NCBI RefSeq assembly: GCF_001422885.1
Contig: NZ_LMMZ01000034.1
Span: 3,055-67,054 of the forward strand
Direction: 5' to 3'
Source of the DNA: Methylobacterium sp. Leaf104
GTDB lineage: Bacteria > Pseudomonadota > Alphaproteobacteria > Rhizobiales > Beijerinckiaceae
DNA length: 64,000 nt
Numbering within the stretch: the stretch's first letter is position 1; every line of letters starts with the position of its first letter. The notes beneath the pieces are model-generated. The model made no database searches. It was not told the DNA's origin and saw only the letters and a list, made by a program, of their open reading frames with translations. This document shows, in pieces, positions 32,681 through 40,454 of this stretch. Position numbers and translations under genes: made by a program.

Positions 32681-33115
32681 TCAGGCAGCCAACAGTTCCC
32701 GGGTCCGCTCGTGATCGGCGGTGGCACGATTGGCCGCCAGCGCGAAGGCGATCAGGGCCTCGTCGCTGGCCTGGGCCTCGCGGATCACCTCGCGGGCGAG
32801 GCGGGCGGCGAGCCGGGTCGGGCCGCAGCCGGCGCGCAGGGAGCCGACGAGCCAGGTCGCGACCCCGGCGTCGATGTAGCCGGTGGGACGCTCGCCCCAG
32901 ACCGCGAAATCCACCACGGCGGCGACGAGGTAGTCCCCGAAGGCCGGATCGGCGCTGGTGACGATGCGCTCCAGGGCGATCAGCATGTCGGCCTCGTCGC
33001 GGCAGACGAAGCCGTCGGGGAGAACCTCCCGGGCCAGGACCTTGACATCCTCGACCGTGATGCGGTCGGCGGCGACGATACGGTTACAGAAAACCTGAAG
33101 CGAAAGGTTTATCAT
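32681..33115 (-). CDS. Conserved-looking soluble protein of unknown function
   Basis: 144 residues, mostly helical: VEDVKVLAREVLPDGFVCRDEADMLIALERIV, then DYLVAAVVDFAVWGERPTGYIDAGVATWLVG, then RLAREVIREAQASDEALIAFAL. No membrane segment, signal or metal motif is visible. It lies about 200 bp upstream of pccA, same strand. I do not recognise the family. The even hydrophobic pattern and normal codon use make a real gene likely. Confidence 0.65.
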   Translation of the reverse strand: MINLSLQVFCNRIVAADRITVEDVKVLAREVLPDGFVCRDEADMLIALERIVTSADPAFGDYLVAAVVDFAVWGERPTGYIDAGVATWLVGSLRAGCGPTRLAARLAREVIREAQASDEALIAFALAANRATADHERTRELLAA

Positions 33116-33291
33116 GTCTTGATGCCTCCCCGGCTTTGTCTTGGCCGGTCTGTGTCCCTGTCGATGGTTCGACTATGCAGGATGGCATCGCTCAAGCGGT
33201 TAACGGGCAAATCTGAATCAATGTTCAGGTTAAAGCCTGCTCACGAATGAGCCTTTCGAAATCATGACGGTCGCGGCACCGGGTCGCCCGC

Positions 33292-33714
33292 TCAGCCGGC
33301 GGTCCCGGGACCGAGGATCCGCATGTCGAGGCGTCCCGCCTCGTCGCGGAAGACGTCGTAGGTCACGCGGTCGCTGACCGTATTGCCCTCGCCGAAGATG
33401 AGCACCCGCGGCTTCTGCGCGATCACGTCGTCGATGGAGCCGTAGGTCGCGGAGGCGATGATGATCTCGTCGCCCACCTGGCAGGTGCGGGCGGCGGCGC
33501 CGTTGAGGATGCAGCAGCGCGATCCGGCTTCGCCGTAGAGGACGTAGGTGCTGATCCGGGCACCCGACATCTTGTTCCAGATCTCGACGAATTCGAGGGG
33601 ATCGAGGCCGACCTCCCGGCAGAACTCCGCGTCGAGCGTGATCGAGCCGTGATAGTTCAGGTCGGCACCGGTCACCCTGAGGCCGTGCAACTTGGCGCGG
33701 ACGAAACTCTGCAT
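33292..33714 (-). CDS. panD: Aspartate 1-decarboxylase (pyruvoyl-dependent)
   Basis: 140 residues. It makes beta-alanine from aspartate for pantothenate and CoA synthesis. The proenzyme self-cleaves between Gly23 and Ser24 in NYHGSITLD, generating the pyruvoyl cofactor on the new alpha chain. Lys8 in FVRAKLHG and the stretch TYVLYGEAGSRCCILNGAAAR (split) are family-conserved. ATG 33714 has AAGGG about 10 bp upstream; an ATG five codons earlier is possible. Confidence 0.95.
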   Translation of the reverse strand: MQSFVRAKLHGLRVTGADLNYHGSITLDAEFCREVGLDPLEFVEIWNKMSGARISTYVLYGEAGSRCCILNGAAARTCQVGDEIIIASATYGSIDDVIAQKPRVLIFGEGNTVSDRVTYDVFRDEAGRLDMRILGPGTAG

Positions 33715-34056
33715 CGATCGGCCCTTCATTGGTGCGGCCGCGTTGTTAATCGCCGCCGGCAGCCGACGCCAGCCCCGACCGCCGCAGCCGGATGCCCCGG
33801 GTCGCGGATGCGGGAGAATGGAGCGGAGACCGGCCGCCTCGGACCGGACCGCCGGGCTCGGGAGAGCGATGGCGTGCGTCTCACCCTTGCGGTCCACCCG
33901 CACGGGCGACCGGGCGCGATCGCGTGCCGGATGCGTCCCCGTGCGGCCAGGATGCGGTCCGGAGCCGCCCCGGTGCCGGCGGGCCGAGGGCCGGACGCCG
34001 CCCCCAGGCGCCGCGGCGGGCCATCGGCCGCCCGCCAGCCCTCAGGCGAGAGGTCC
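33715..34056. other. GC-rich spacer between panD and an L,D-transpeptidase gene
   Basis: About 340 bp with no gene I can support. The panD reading frame stays open far upstream of its start, but the extension is Arg/Pro/Gly-rich and not family-like. It presumably contains the panD promoter. Confidence 0.45.
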
Positions 34057-34713
34057 CTAGCGCACCACCACCTTCGCGCCGATCGGAACCCGGTCGTAGA
34101 GGTCGACCACGTCGGCGTTGAGCATGCGGATGCAGCCCGAGGACACCGCCTGACCGATCTTCTCCGGCTCGTTGGTGCCGTGGATGCGGAACAGCGTGTC
34201 CTTCTTGCCTTCGGCGAGGTAGAGCGCCCGGGCGCCGATCGGGCTCGTCGGGCCGCCTTCGAGGCGCTTCGGCAGGTCGGGACGGCGGGCCAGCATCTCC
34301 GGCGGCGGGTTCCAGTCCGGCCACTCGCCCTTGCGGTCGACCTCGGCCGTCCCGGCCCAGGCCATGCCGGCATGGCCGACGGCCACGGGATAGCGCACGG
34401 CCTTGCCGTCCGGCAGCACGTAGTACAGCCGGCGCTCCTTAGTGACCACGATGACGGTGCCGGGCGCCTCCTTCGTCGGATAGTCGACGGTGGCGCGGGC
34501 GATCTTCGGATCGACGGGCGCGGTGGGCGCCAGCTTCATCCAGGCCTTGTCGCGCTCCGGTCCCGCCAGGGGTGCCTGGGCGGTCGCGGGAACCGGCGTC
34601 GCGGCGGCGACCTGCGGGGCCGCCGGGCCGGTGGCCTGGCTCGCCGTCCGGGTGTTGCAGGCGCCGAGCGGCAGCAACGTGCCGAGGAGCAGAAGAGTGG
34701 CGGGGGCGCGCAT
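34057..34713 (-). CDS. L,D-transpeptidase (YkuD domain) lipoprotein
   Basis: 218 residues. A lipoprotein signal (LLLLGTLLPLGACN, lipidated Cys in LGAC), an Ala/Pro-rich linker and a YkuD domain whose catalytic motif is HGTNEPEKIGQAVSSGCIRM. The enzyme forms 3-3 peptidoglycan cross-links or attaches proteins to diaminopimelate. The pattern PDWNPPPEMLARRPDLP and SPIGARALYL are shared with the second copy at 60022-60663, so the window holds two paralogues of one subfamily. Confidence 0.93.
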   Translation of the reverse strand: MRAPATLLLLGTLLPLGACNTRTASQATGPAAPQVAAATPVPATAQAPLAGPERDKAWMKLAPTAPVDPKIARATVDYPTKEAPGTVIVVTKERRLYYVLPDGKAVRYPVAVGHAGMAWAGTAEVDRKGEWPDWNPPPEMLARRPDLPKRLEGGPTSPIGARALYLAEGKKDTLFRIHGTNEPEKIGQAVSSGCIRMLNADVVDLYDRVPIGAKVVVR

Positions 34714-34893
34714 GGGTCAGGGCCTGTCTCGACCCGTCGCTGTTCCGACGCGGTCTGATCGATTCGTGTTCGAACAGGTCTTGCACAAGCCAAGCCGAGC
34801 GCGCATCCCAGCAACGTGATCACGCGTCAGATGTGATACATTGGCACCATCTGTTGCATGGAAGCGTCAGATTGGCGGCTCGGAGGGACGACC

Positions 34894-35823
34894 GTGACGA
34901 CGCTGTACGTGAGCCATCCGTCCGCCCTCGATCACGTCATGCCGGAAGGGCACCCGGAGCGGGCCGACCGCATCCGGGCGGTGGAGCGGGCCCTCGAGAA
35001 CGAGCGCTTCGCCGGGCTGGTGCGCGGCCAGGCCCCGAGGGCCGAGGCCTCCGTGCCGAGCCTCGTGCATCCGGTCCCCTACGTTCAGGCGATCATCGAG
35101 GCGGCGCCGACGGAGGGCTACGTCCAGATCGACGGCGACACCCTGCTCTCGCCGGGGACCATCGAGGCGGCCTTGCGCGGAGTCGGCGGTGCCGTGCACG
35201 CGGTCGATGCCGTGATGGGGGGCGAGTGCGCCAACGCCTTCGTGGCCATGCGGCCCCCGGGCCACCATGCCGAGCGCATGACCGCGATGGGATTCTGCGT
35301 GTTCAACAACGCCGCCATCGCGGCGCGCCACGCCCGCGAGGCGCACGGCGCGAGCCGCGTCGCGATCGTCGACTGGGACGTCCATCACGGCAACGGCACG
35401 CAGGACATCTTCTGGGACGACCGAACGGTGATGTACGCCTCCACCCACGAGATGCCGCTGTTTCCCGGCACGGGCGCGGTCTCGGAGCGGGGCAACCACG
35501 ACACCATCGTCAACGTGCCCCTGCGGGCGGGCGACGACGGCGAGACCTTCCGCGAGGCCTTCGAGGCCGGCATCCTGCGCCGCCTCGATGCCTTCGCGCC
35601 CGACCTCGTCATCATCTCGGCGGGCTTCGATGCCCACCACCTCGACCCTCTCGGCCATGTCGCGCTCACCGAGGGCGATTTCGGCTGGGCGACCCGGCGC
35701 CTGATGGCCGTGGCCGATCGTCATGCGGGCGGGCGCGTCGTCTCGGTGCTGGAGGGGGGCTATAGCCTCAAGGGGCTCGGCCTCTCCGTCGCCGCGCATG
35801 TCGATGCGCTGATGGGGCGCTGA
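34894..35823 (+). CDS. Histone deacetylase family / acetylpolyamine amidohydrolase-like protein
   Basis: 309 residues, class II HDAC-like zinc hydrolase. Motifs: SALDHVMPEGHPERADRI, the His pair in RPPGHHAERMTAMGFCVFNN, zinc ligands in VDWDVHHGNGTQDIFW, and a third ligand plus glycine loop in SAGFDAHHLDPLG. Bacterial members deacetylate acetylpolyamines, acetoin-related compounds or proteins; the substrate is unknown here. GTG 34894 is preferred over ATG 34858 because a strong GGAGGG lies 6 bp before it and the family begins at TLYVSHPS. Confidence 0.9.
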   Translation: MTTLYVSHPSALDHVMPEGHPERADRIRAVERALENERFAGLVRGQAPRAEASVPSLVHPVPYVQAIIEAAPTEGYVQIDGDTLLSPGTIEAALRGVGGAVHAVDAVMGGECANAFVAMRPPGHHAERMTAMGFCVFNNAAIAARHAREAHGASRVAIVDWDVHHGNGTQDIFWDDRTVMYASTHEMPLFPGTGAVSERGNHDTIVNVPLRAGDDGETFREAFEAGILRRLDAFAPDLVIISAGFDAHHLDPLGHVALTEGDFGWATRRLMAVADRHAGGRVVSVLEGGYSLKGLGLSVAAHVDALMGR

Positions 35824-35836
35824 CCCGAGGACGCGC

Positions 35837-36034
35837 TCAGGCCACAGGCTCCAGGGCGAGGGAAGGCCTGTCCGAAGGGTCCGCCATGGCGACCGCGATC
35901 TCGAACAGCAGCAGGTCGATGAGCCGCCGCATCACCGGTGTCCCGGCCTCCTCGATGACGGCGCGCGCCGCGATGCAGTGGGCGGCGAGGACGTCGAGGG
36001 CTTCGCCCTGCGGGGACGGGGTCGCGATGAGCAT
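35837..36034 (-). CDS. Small protein encoded just after the AHL synthase
   Basis: 65 residues: MLIATPSPQGEALDVLAAHCIAARAVIEEAGTPVMRRLIDLLLFEIAVAMAD (written here as one helical region, positions 1-52) and a short polar tail. It lies 24 bp after the synthase stop on the same strand and is likely in the same transcript. It is predicted to be helical, with a hydrophobic second half. No family is recognised. Co-expression with quorum sensing is inferred from position only. Confidence 0.55.
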   Translation of the reverse strand: MLIATPSPQGEALDVLAAHCIAARAVIEEAGTPVMRRLIDLLLFEIAVAMADPSDRPSLALEPVA

Positions 36035-36058
36035 GGTGGGGTCCTTTGCGGCCGCGCG

Positions 36059-36682
36059 TCAGGCGGCGAGGTAGGGGTAGGTCGCGGCGAGGACGGTGCC
36101 GGTGCGCCCGGTGAGGCTGCGCAGCCGTGCCAGGGTCCGCTCGTCGAACTCGGCGGTCGCCGCGATGATGTCCTCGCCGCCGATCGACTGCGGCAGGCCC
36201 AGCGGACGGGCGCGGAAGTGGAGCTGCACCACGTGCAGCAGGTAGAGGGTCGGCATCTGCAGCACGAGCTCGCGCACCCCGTTGGCGAGGCCCCACTCCA
36301 CGATGCCGGAAAGCAGGGCGAGCGAGACCGGGTTGACCGCCTTGCCGCGACCGCGATGGGACCGCGCGACGGCCTGGCGGGTCCATTCCCAGGTGTCCGG
36401 GCCGCGCGGCAGCGTGCCCTCGCAGAGCTGGGGCAGCACGTCGGAGAGGAGGTGCGGCCGGGTCGTCGGCAGGAGACGGCTGTAGCCGATCACGCGCCCG
36501 GCCTCGATGGCGAGGAAGTGCATCGCGTGGGCCGTGTCGAACTGGTCGATCTCCCGCCCGTCGGGTCGGGCAAGGTCGAGCCAGCGCTTCTCCTCGACGA
36601 AGATCTGGTGTCTCAGGCGCCAGACCTGTTCCATCTCCTCACGAAAGCAGTATTCGTTCGCTGGTGTCACGATCTGGATCAT
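36059..36682 (-). CDS. luxI: Acyl-homoserine-lactone synthase, LuxI family
   Basis: 207 residues. The conserved N-terminal catalytic half is clear: VWRLRHQIFVEEKRW (Arg and Phe-Trp region), EIDQFDTAHAMHFLA (the D-x-FD motif), GRVIGYSRLLPTTRPHLLSDV (SRL motif) and WEWTRQAVARS. The enzyme makes an N-acyl-homoserine lactone from S-adenosylmethionine and an acyl donor. The acyl chain cannot be predicted. The gene has a LuxR gene upstream on the same strand and an 18-bp palindrome at 36736 in front of its start, suggesting autoinduction. Confidence 0.94.
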   Translation of the reverse strand: MIQIVTPANEYCFREEMEQVWRLRHQIFVEEKRWLDLARPDGREIDQFDTAHAMHFLAIEAGRVIGYSRLLPTTRPHLLSDVLPQLCEGTLPRGPDTWEWTRQAVARSHRGRGKAVNPVSLALLSGIVEWGLANGVRELVLQMPTLYLLHVVQLHFRARPLGLPQSIGGEDIIAATAEFDERTLARLRSLTGRTGTVLAATYPYLAA

Positions 36683-36735
36683 GTCGATACCCCCGTCACC
36701 GAGGTCGTTTCTGACATGAACGGGACCGTCACAAA

Positions 36736-36753
36736 CCTACGGGAATCCGTAGG
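36736..36753. promoter_or_regulatory. lux-box-type operator upstream of the AHL synthase gene
   Basis: CCTACGG-GAAT-CCGTAGG is a perfect 7-bp inverted repeat with a 4-bp spacer, the size and symmetry of LuxR-family operators. It ends 53 bp upstream of the synthase ATG at 36682, where a LuxR activator would sit next to the promoter -35. Confidence 0.8.
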
Positions 36754-36810
36754 GAGGCGCGGACGGACGTGCTGGATCGGGCCGGCGCGAAAGCCCGGCG
36801 GGGCGTCGGC

Positions 36811-37545
36811 TCAGGTGATGAGGCCGCGCCGCAGCGCGACCGCGACCGCCTGGGTCCGGTTGGTGGTGCCGAGCTTCGTGCGGGCGGAGCGCAGGTGGAA
36901 ATCGACCCCGTGGGTCGAGATGCCCATGACCTCGCCGATCTCCCAGTCGGTCTTGCCCTCTGCCGCCCATTGCAGGGCCTCGCGCTCGCGCGGCGCGAGC
37001 TTGGCCGCCCGCGCGGCGGCGGCCGGCCCGCGCAGGCGCAGGAGATGGCCGAAGGCATAGGTGGCGATGAGGTGCAGCATCGGGCGGTCGCCCGGGTTCA
37101 TCGCCAGGCGCTCGCCCGAGAGGCTGAACCCGGCGATCTCGCCGTCGAGCGTCATGAGCGGGACGGTGACGCCATCGCGCAGGCGGAAGTCGCCCGCCTC
37201 CTCCATGACGCGGCGGGCGCCGGCATCGTCGCCGAAGCGCTCGCGCAGGTCGCTCCAGGCGAAGGGCACCGTGCTGTCGGCGAGGTGCCGCACGGTGGGG
37301 TCGTGGAAGGCGTAGCCGCGGGCGAGGTAGCGCCGGCTCCACGCCTCGGGGAAGGTGTTGACCAGGACGTGCCCGTGCTGCTGCCGGGCCGGCGTGCCCT
37401 TGCGCGGGACCGTGCCGGCCATGGCGTTGGACACGCCGAAGGCGGCGAATTCGTCCACCAGCAGCCGTCCCACATCGTCGGCGCTCGCGGTGCGGTCGAG
37501 GGCCCGGAGGAAGCCCAACGTCTGATCCAGCGCTCGGCGCGTCAT
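36811..37545 (-). CDS. luxR: LuxR-family transcriptional regulator with autoinducer-binding domain
   Basis: 244 residues. The N-terminal autoinducer-binding domain covers about 5-165, with conserved W and D positions around EAWSRRYLARGYAFHDPTVRHL and FAWSDL. The C-terminal HTH covers about 178-240 (LAPREREALQWAAEGKTDWE, then IGEVMGISTHGVDFHLRSAR, then KLGTTNRTQAVAVALRRGLI). It is the cognate receptor candidate for the AHL made by the next gene and the likely binder of the palindrome at 36736. Same strand as the synthase, separated by 128 bp that holds that operator. Confidence 0.93.
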   Translation of the reverse strand: MTRRALDQTLGFLRALDRTASADDVGRLLVDEFAAFGVSNAMAGTVPRKGTPARQQHGHVLVNTFPEAWSRRYLARGYAFHDPTVRHLADSTVPFAWSDLRERFGDDAGARRVMEEAGDFRLRDGVTVPLMTLDGEIAGFSLSGERLAMNPGDRPMLHLIATYAFGHLLRLRGPAAAARAAKLAPREREALQWAAEGKTDWEIGEVMGISTHGVDFHLRSARTKLGTTNRTQAVAVALRRGLIT

Positions 37546-37649
37546 GGCATGTCCGGCATCGTCGCCCCACCCGAGTGAAAGCCGGTTAACTCTAGATTGT
37601 CAACGCGGACGCGATCGGGAGTCGGGCGGGTGGTCCGGCGCGCGCCGCG

Positions 37650-38090
37650 TCAGCCGAACAGGTCCAAAGCGGTGAAGCCGCGCGCCGCCATCCGCTCGGC
37701 GAGGACCCGCCGGTGGCAGCGCTCCGGCTCCCGCTCGAAGCACAGGAGGCAGACCGGGGTGCGGTCCGCCAGGGCGCAGAGTTCGTCCAGGGCGAGGCCG
37801 CCATCGGCGGTGTCGAGCACCTCCTCGCAGTAGATCCGGCGCATCAGCGCGGCGTCGTCCGCGCGCGCCGCCTGCCGCCCGGCCTTCGGCGTACCGAGGG
37901 AGCGGGCATGGGCGTAGCCGATGCCGGCGTCCTCCAGGCTGGTGCGCAGGGCGTTCTTCGAGAAACCCCGCTTGCGGGAATTCGCCACGGCGCGGACATC
38001 CGCCAGGGTCCCCACCTGGGCGTCCCGCAGGGCCGCGATCAGGCGCTCGGAATCGAGCCCTTCGTACCCGATGGTGAACAGAACCTTCAC
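37650..38090 (-). CDS. DUF488 family protein
   Basis: 146 residues from GTG 38090, which has a strong GGAGGA ribosome-binding site. Family features: TIGYEGLDSERLIAALRDA at the start, DVRAVANSRKRGFSKNAL, the cysteine/His region VCLLCFEREPERCHRRVLAERM and the Gly-Phe end. DUF488 proteins are small, possibly nucleic-acid or nucleotide related, and uncharacterised. It is a single gene, divergent from the GH25 lysozyme. Confidence 0.9.
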   Translation of the reverse strand: MKVLFTIGYEGLDSERLIAALRDAQVGTLADVRAVANSRKRGFSKNALRTSLEDAGIGYAHARSLGTPKAGRQAARADDAALMRRIYCEEVLDTADGGLALDELCALADRTPVCLLCFEREPERCHRRVLAERMAARGFTALDLFG

Positions 38091-38296
38091 GGCATCCTCC
38101 CCTGCCCCAAACGCCGAGGCCCAGCCTGCACTTAGGGAGTGGAGGCCATGGGGGCCAGCGTGGACGTCCACCGCTCATGTGGCTCGTTCGACACGGCTTC
38201 CGGAAATCCGCCGCATTGCCGTCAAAGGTCTGTTAACCGCGCCCGGGTCATCCCTTAGCCATTGGTAGCGCGTAGAAGCTGGTGGGTCGGGCAACG

Positions 38297-39166
38297 ATGC
38301 GGCTGTGGAACGGGACTGCCCCGGCACGTCAGAACCAGCGTGCGCCGCTTGCGGCCCTCCGGACCGGCCTGCGCCGGGGCGCGGCCCTGGCCGTGCTCTC
38401 GGCCCTGGCGGCCTGCTCGGGCAGCACGGATTTCTACCCCACCAAGGGTGACGCCAAGCCCCATCCCGGCGTGGCGCGGGCCAAGCAGCACCCGGTGCAG
38501 GGCATCGACATCTCCAAGTGGCAGGGCCCCGTCGACTGGATGTCCGTGCGCGCGGCCGGCACCCAGTTCGCCTTCATCAAGGCGACCGAGGGCGGCGACC
38601 ACGTCGACGAGCGCTTCCGGACGAACTGGGAGGGCGCGGCCAAGGCCGGCGTGCCCCGCGGCGCCTATCACTTCGTGTTCTGGTGCCGCTCGCCGCAGGA
38701 CCAGATGGCCTGGTTCATGAAGAACGTCCCCAACGATCCGACCGCCCTCCCCCCCGTCCTCGACGTGGAGTGGAACGGCCATTCGCAGCTCTGCCCGAAG
38801 AAGCTGCCGAAGGCCCAGGCCCTGTCGATGATCCGCTACATGCTCGACGAGATGGAGCGCTACACCGGCAAGCGCCCGATCATCTACACCGACATCACCT
38901 TCCACAAGGACGTGCTCGAGGACGAGCTGCCGGACTACCCGCACTGGGTCCGTTCCACGGCGGCCGAGCCGGAGCAGCGCTACGCCAAGCGCAAGTGGAT
39001 GCTGTGGCAGTTCACCTCCACCGGGCGGGTGCCCGGCGTGCGCGGCGACGTCGACCGCAACGCGTTCTACGGCACGCCGGCCGAATGGGCCTCGTTCCTG
39101 TCGACGGATTGCGACCCGCGCGAGCACCGCAACCTCGCCGATCGCGGCCTCTGCACCGGCAAGTGA
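38297..39166 (+). CDS. Glycoside hydrolase family 25 lysozyme-like lipoprotein
   Basis: About 289 residues. A basic N-terminus with a lipoprotein signal (ALAVLSALAACSGS, lipidated Cys in LAAC) is followed by a GH25 barrel: GIDISKWQGPVDW, FAFIKATEGGDHVD, the catalytic DxE in PVLDVEWNGHS, and GKRPIIYTDITFH. GH25 enzymes cleave the MurNAc-GlcNAc bond. Start at ATG 38297, with GTG 38282 as alternative. It shares a large terminator-like palindrome with the convergent hemolysin III gene. Confidence 0.93.
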   Translation: MRLWNGTAPARQNQRAPLAALRTGLRRGAALAVLSALAACSGSTDFYPTKGDAKPHPGVARAKQHPVQGIDISKWQGPVDWMSVRAAGTQFAFIKATEGGDHVDERFRTNWEGAAKAGVPRGAYHFVFWCRSPQDQMAWFMKNVPNDPTALPPVLDVEWNGHSQLCPKKLPKAQALSMIRYMLDEMERYTGKRPIIYTDITFHKDVLEDELPDYPHWVRSTAAEPEQRYAKRKWMLWQFTSTGRVPGVRGDVDRNAFYGTPAEWASFLSTDCDPREHRNLADRGLCTGK

Positions 39167-39224
39167 TGCTGAGCGCCCGATCGCCCGGCGAAGTCATCCC
39201 GAGCGAGTGATCCCGGGCGCCCGA

Positions 39225-39280
39225 CCGCAAACAGCGGGCAGCGCATCCCGGCGCCGACGCGCCGGGATGCGCGTTTGCGG
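39225..39280. terminator. Large two-part palindrome between convergent genes
   Basis: An inner 13-bp perfect stem (39241-39253 with 39260-39272, loop 39254-39259) lies inside an outer 8-bp perfect stem (CCGCAAAC 39225-39232 with GTTTGCGG 39273-39280). Its position between two convergent stops fits a shared bidirectional terminator, although the T-tracts are only three bases long. Confidence 0.65.
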
Positions 39281-39286
39281 CCCGCG

Positions 39287-39967
39287 TCAGGCGCCCGCGC
39301 CCATCACGGTCGCCATCACGGTCCCGTAATGGCAGGCGGTGGCGGCGAGCACGAAGGCGTGCCAGATCGCGTTCTGGTAGGGCAGGCTCCGCCAGACGTG
39401 GAAGATCACCCCCAGGGAGTAGAGCACGCCGCCGAGGGCGAGCATCCAGAGGGCGTCGCTGCTGAGGCGCCCGATCACCGCGTCGTAGGCGACGACGCCG
39501 CTCCAGCCGAGGGTGAGATAGAGCCCGATCGAGGCCCGGTCGTAGCGGCCGGGCAGGAGCAGCTTCAGGGCGATCCCGATCGCCGCCACTAGCCAGACCG
39601 TGCCGAGGAGGCTCCAGGCCGGCAAGCCGTCGCCCACGAGGGCGACCAGGGGCGTGTAGGTGCCGGCGATCATGAGGTAGATCAGGGCGTGGTCGGCGCG
39701 CCGCAGCAGCCACTTGCGCCGGGAGACGGGCCACATGTTGTAGGTGGCCGAGACGCCGAGCATCGAGACGAGGCCGGCCGCGTAGATCGTGACCCCGGCG
39801 CGCTCCAGGAACGAGAGCGGCGAGAGGGCGGCGATCACCACGATGGCGATGGCGCCGGCGACGCCGAGGGCGACGCCCACGACGTGCACGGCGCCATCCG
39901 CCAGGATTTCTTTCCGAGTGTAGTTCCAGGTCACTCCCGTTGGGCGTCCGTCGTCCGCTAAAAGCAT
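39287..39967 (-). CDS. Hemolysin III family membrane protein (PAQR-like)
   Basis: 226 residues with seven hydrophobic segments. Signature positions: TRKEILADGAVHVVGVALG (His in TM1), SMLGVSATYNMW, RRADHALIYLMIAGTYTPL (RxDH...AGTYTP motif) and VIFHVWRSLPYQNAIWHAFVLAA with the C-terminal His residues of the PAQR metal site. The bacterial function is unclear; the haemolysin name is historical. It starts at ATG 39967. Confidence 0.93.
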   Translation of the reverse strand: MLLADDGRPTGVTWNYTRKEILADGAVHVVGVALGVAGAIAIVVIAALSPLSFLERAGVTIYAAGLVSMLGVSATYNMWPVSRRKWLLRRADHALIYLMIAGTYTPLVALVGDGLPAWSLLGTVWLVAAIGIALKLLLPGRYDRASIGLYLTLGWSGVVAYDAVIGRLSSDALWMLALGGVLYSLGVIFHVWRSLPYQNAIWHAFVLAATACHYGTVMATVMGAGA

Positions 39968-40073
39968 CGCCGACCTCCGGTATTTCCGTAGAGGCTACGC
40001 TTCAACCTGTTGCCGCGTTCCCAGCGACAACTACCGAGTTGGAGCCATCAACAGGAATCTCTTCGGGTAAGGA

Positions 40074-40295
40074 CTAACCAGGAAGGATGTTGGGGTAGCG
40101 GCTCGCGATGGCCATGGCCCAGACGGCGCCCAGGAGCCCCGTCAGGCCGAGCGCCAACCAAGCGTGCTTGCCATGACCTTGCTTCCTGTGAGGGGGTGTG
40201 GCGGACGGCCGGGTCGGAGCGGCGGCGGGTGCCGTCCGGGCCTCGGGGCGGGTCGGCTCGAAAGCGGGCGGGCGCCGAGTCTCGGTGTCCTGCAT
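40074..40295 (-). CDS. Small single-pass membrane protein
   Basis: 73 residues: a Pro/Ala/Arg-rich, probably disordered first half, then KHAWLALGLTGLLGAVWAMAIA as one membrane segment, ending SRYPNILPG. It lies downstream of the heme A synthase gene, same strand, with AAAGGA about 10 bp before ATG 40295. No named family. The layout resembles small cytochrome-oxidase-associated proteins, but that is only suggestive. Confidence 0.6.
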   Translation of the reverse strand: MQDTETRRPPAFEPTRPEARTAPAAAPTRPSATPPHRKQGHGKHAWLALGLTGLLGAVWAMAIASRYPNILPG

Positions 40296-40454
40296 GCAGG
40301 GATCGTCCTTTCGCGGTTCAGAGGCGTCGGGAAGCGGACGTCGGACGCCCGGGCTTCGCTGTGACGGGGTTCGAACGTACGAGGACGATCGTGGTTCGTT
40401 GCAGTGCGGTCGCGATGTGGCGATCCGCACATGCCGGGTGGAGGTGCGGGGTCC

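Noticed and set aside
39996..40021. GGAAC-N17-CGTA on the minus strand upstream of the hemolysin III gene, a possible weak EcfG promoter
   Set aside because: The -10 has a mismatch at its last base and the spacer is one base longer than in the exact sites. It is well placed but not strong enough to list as a feature.
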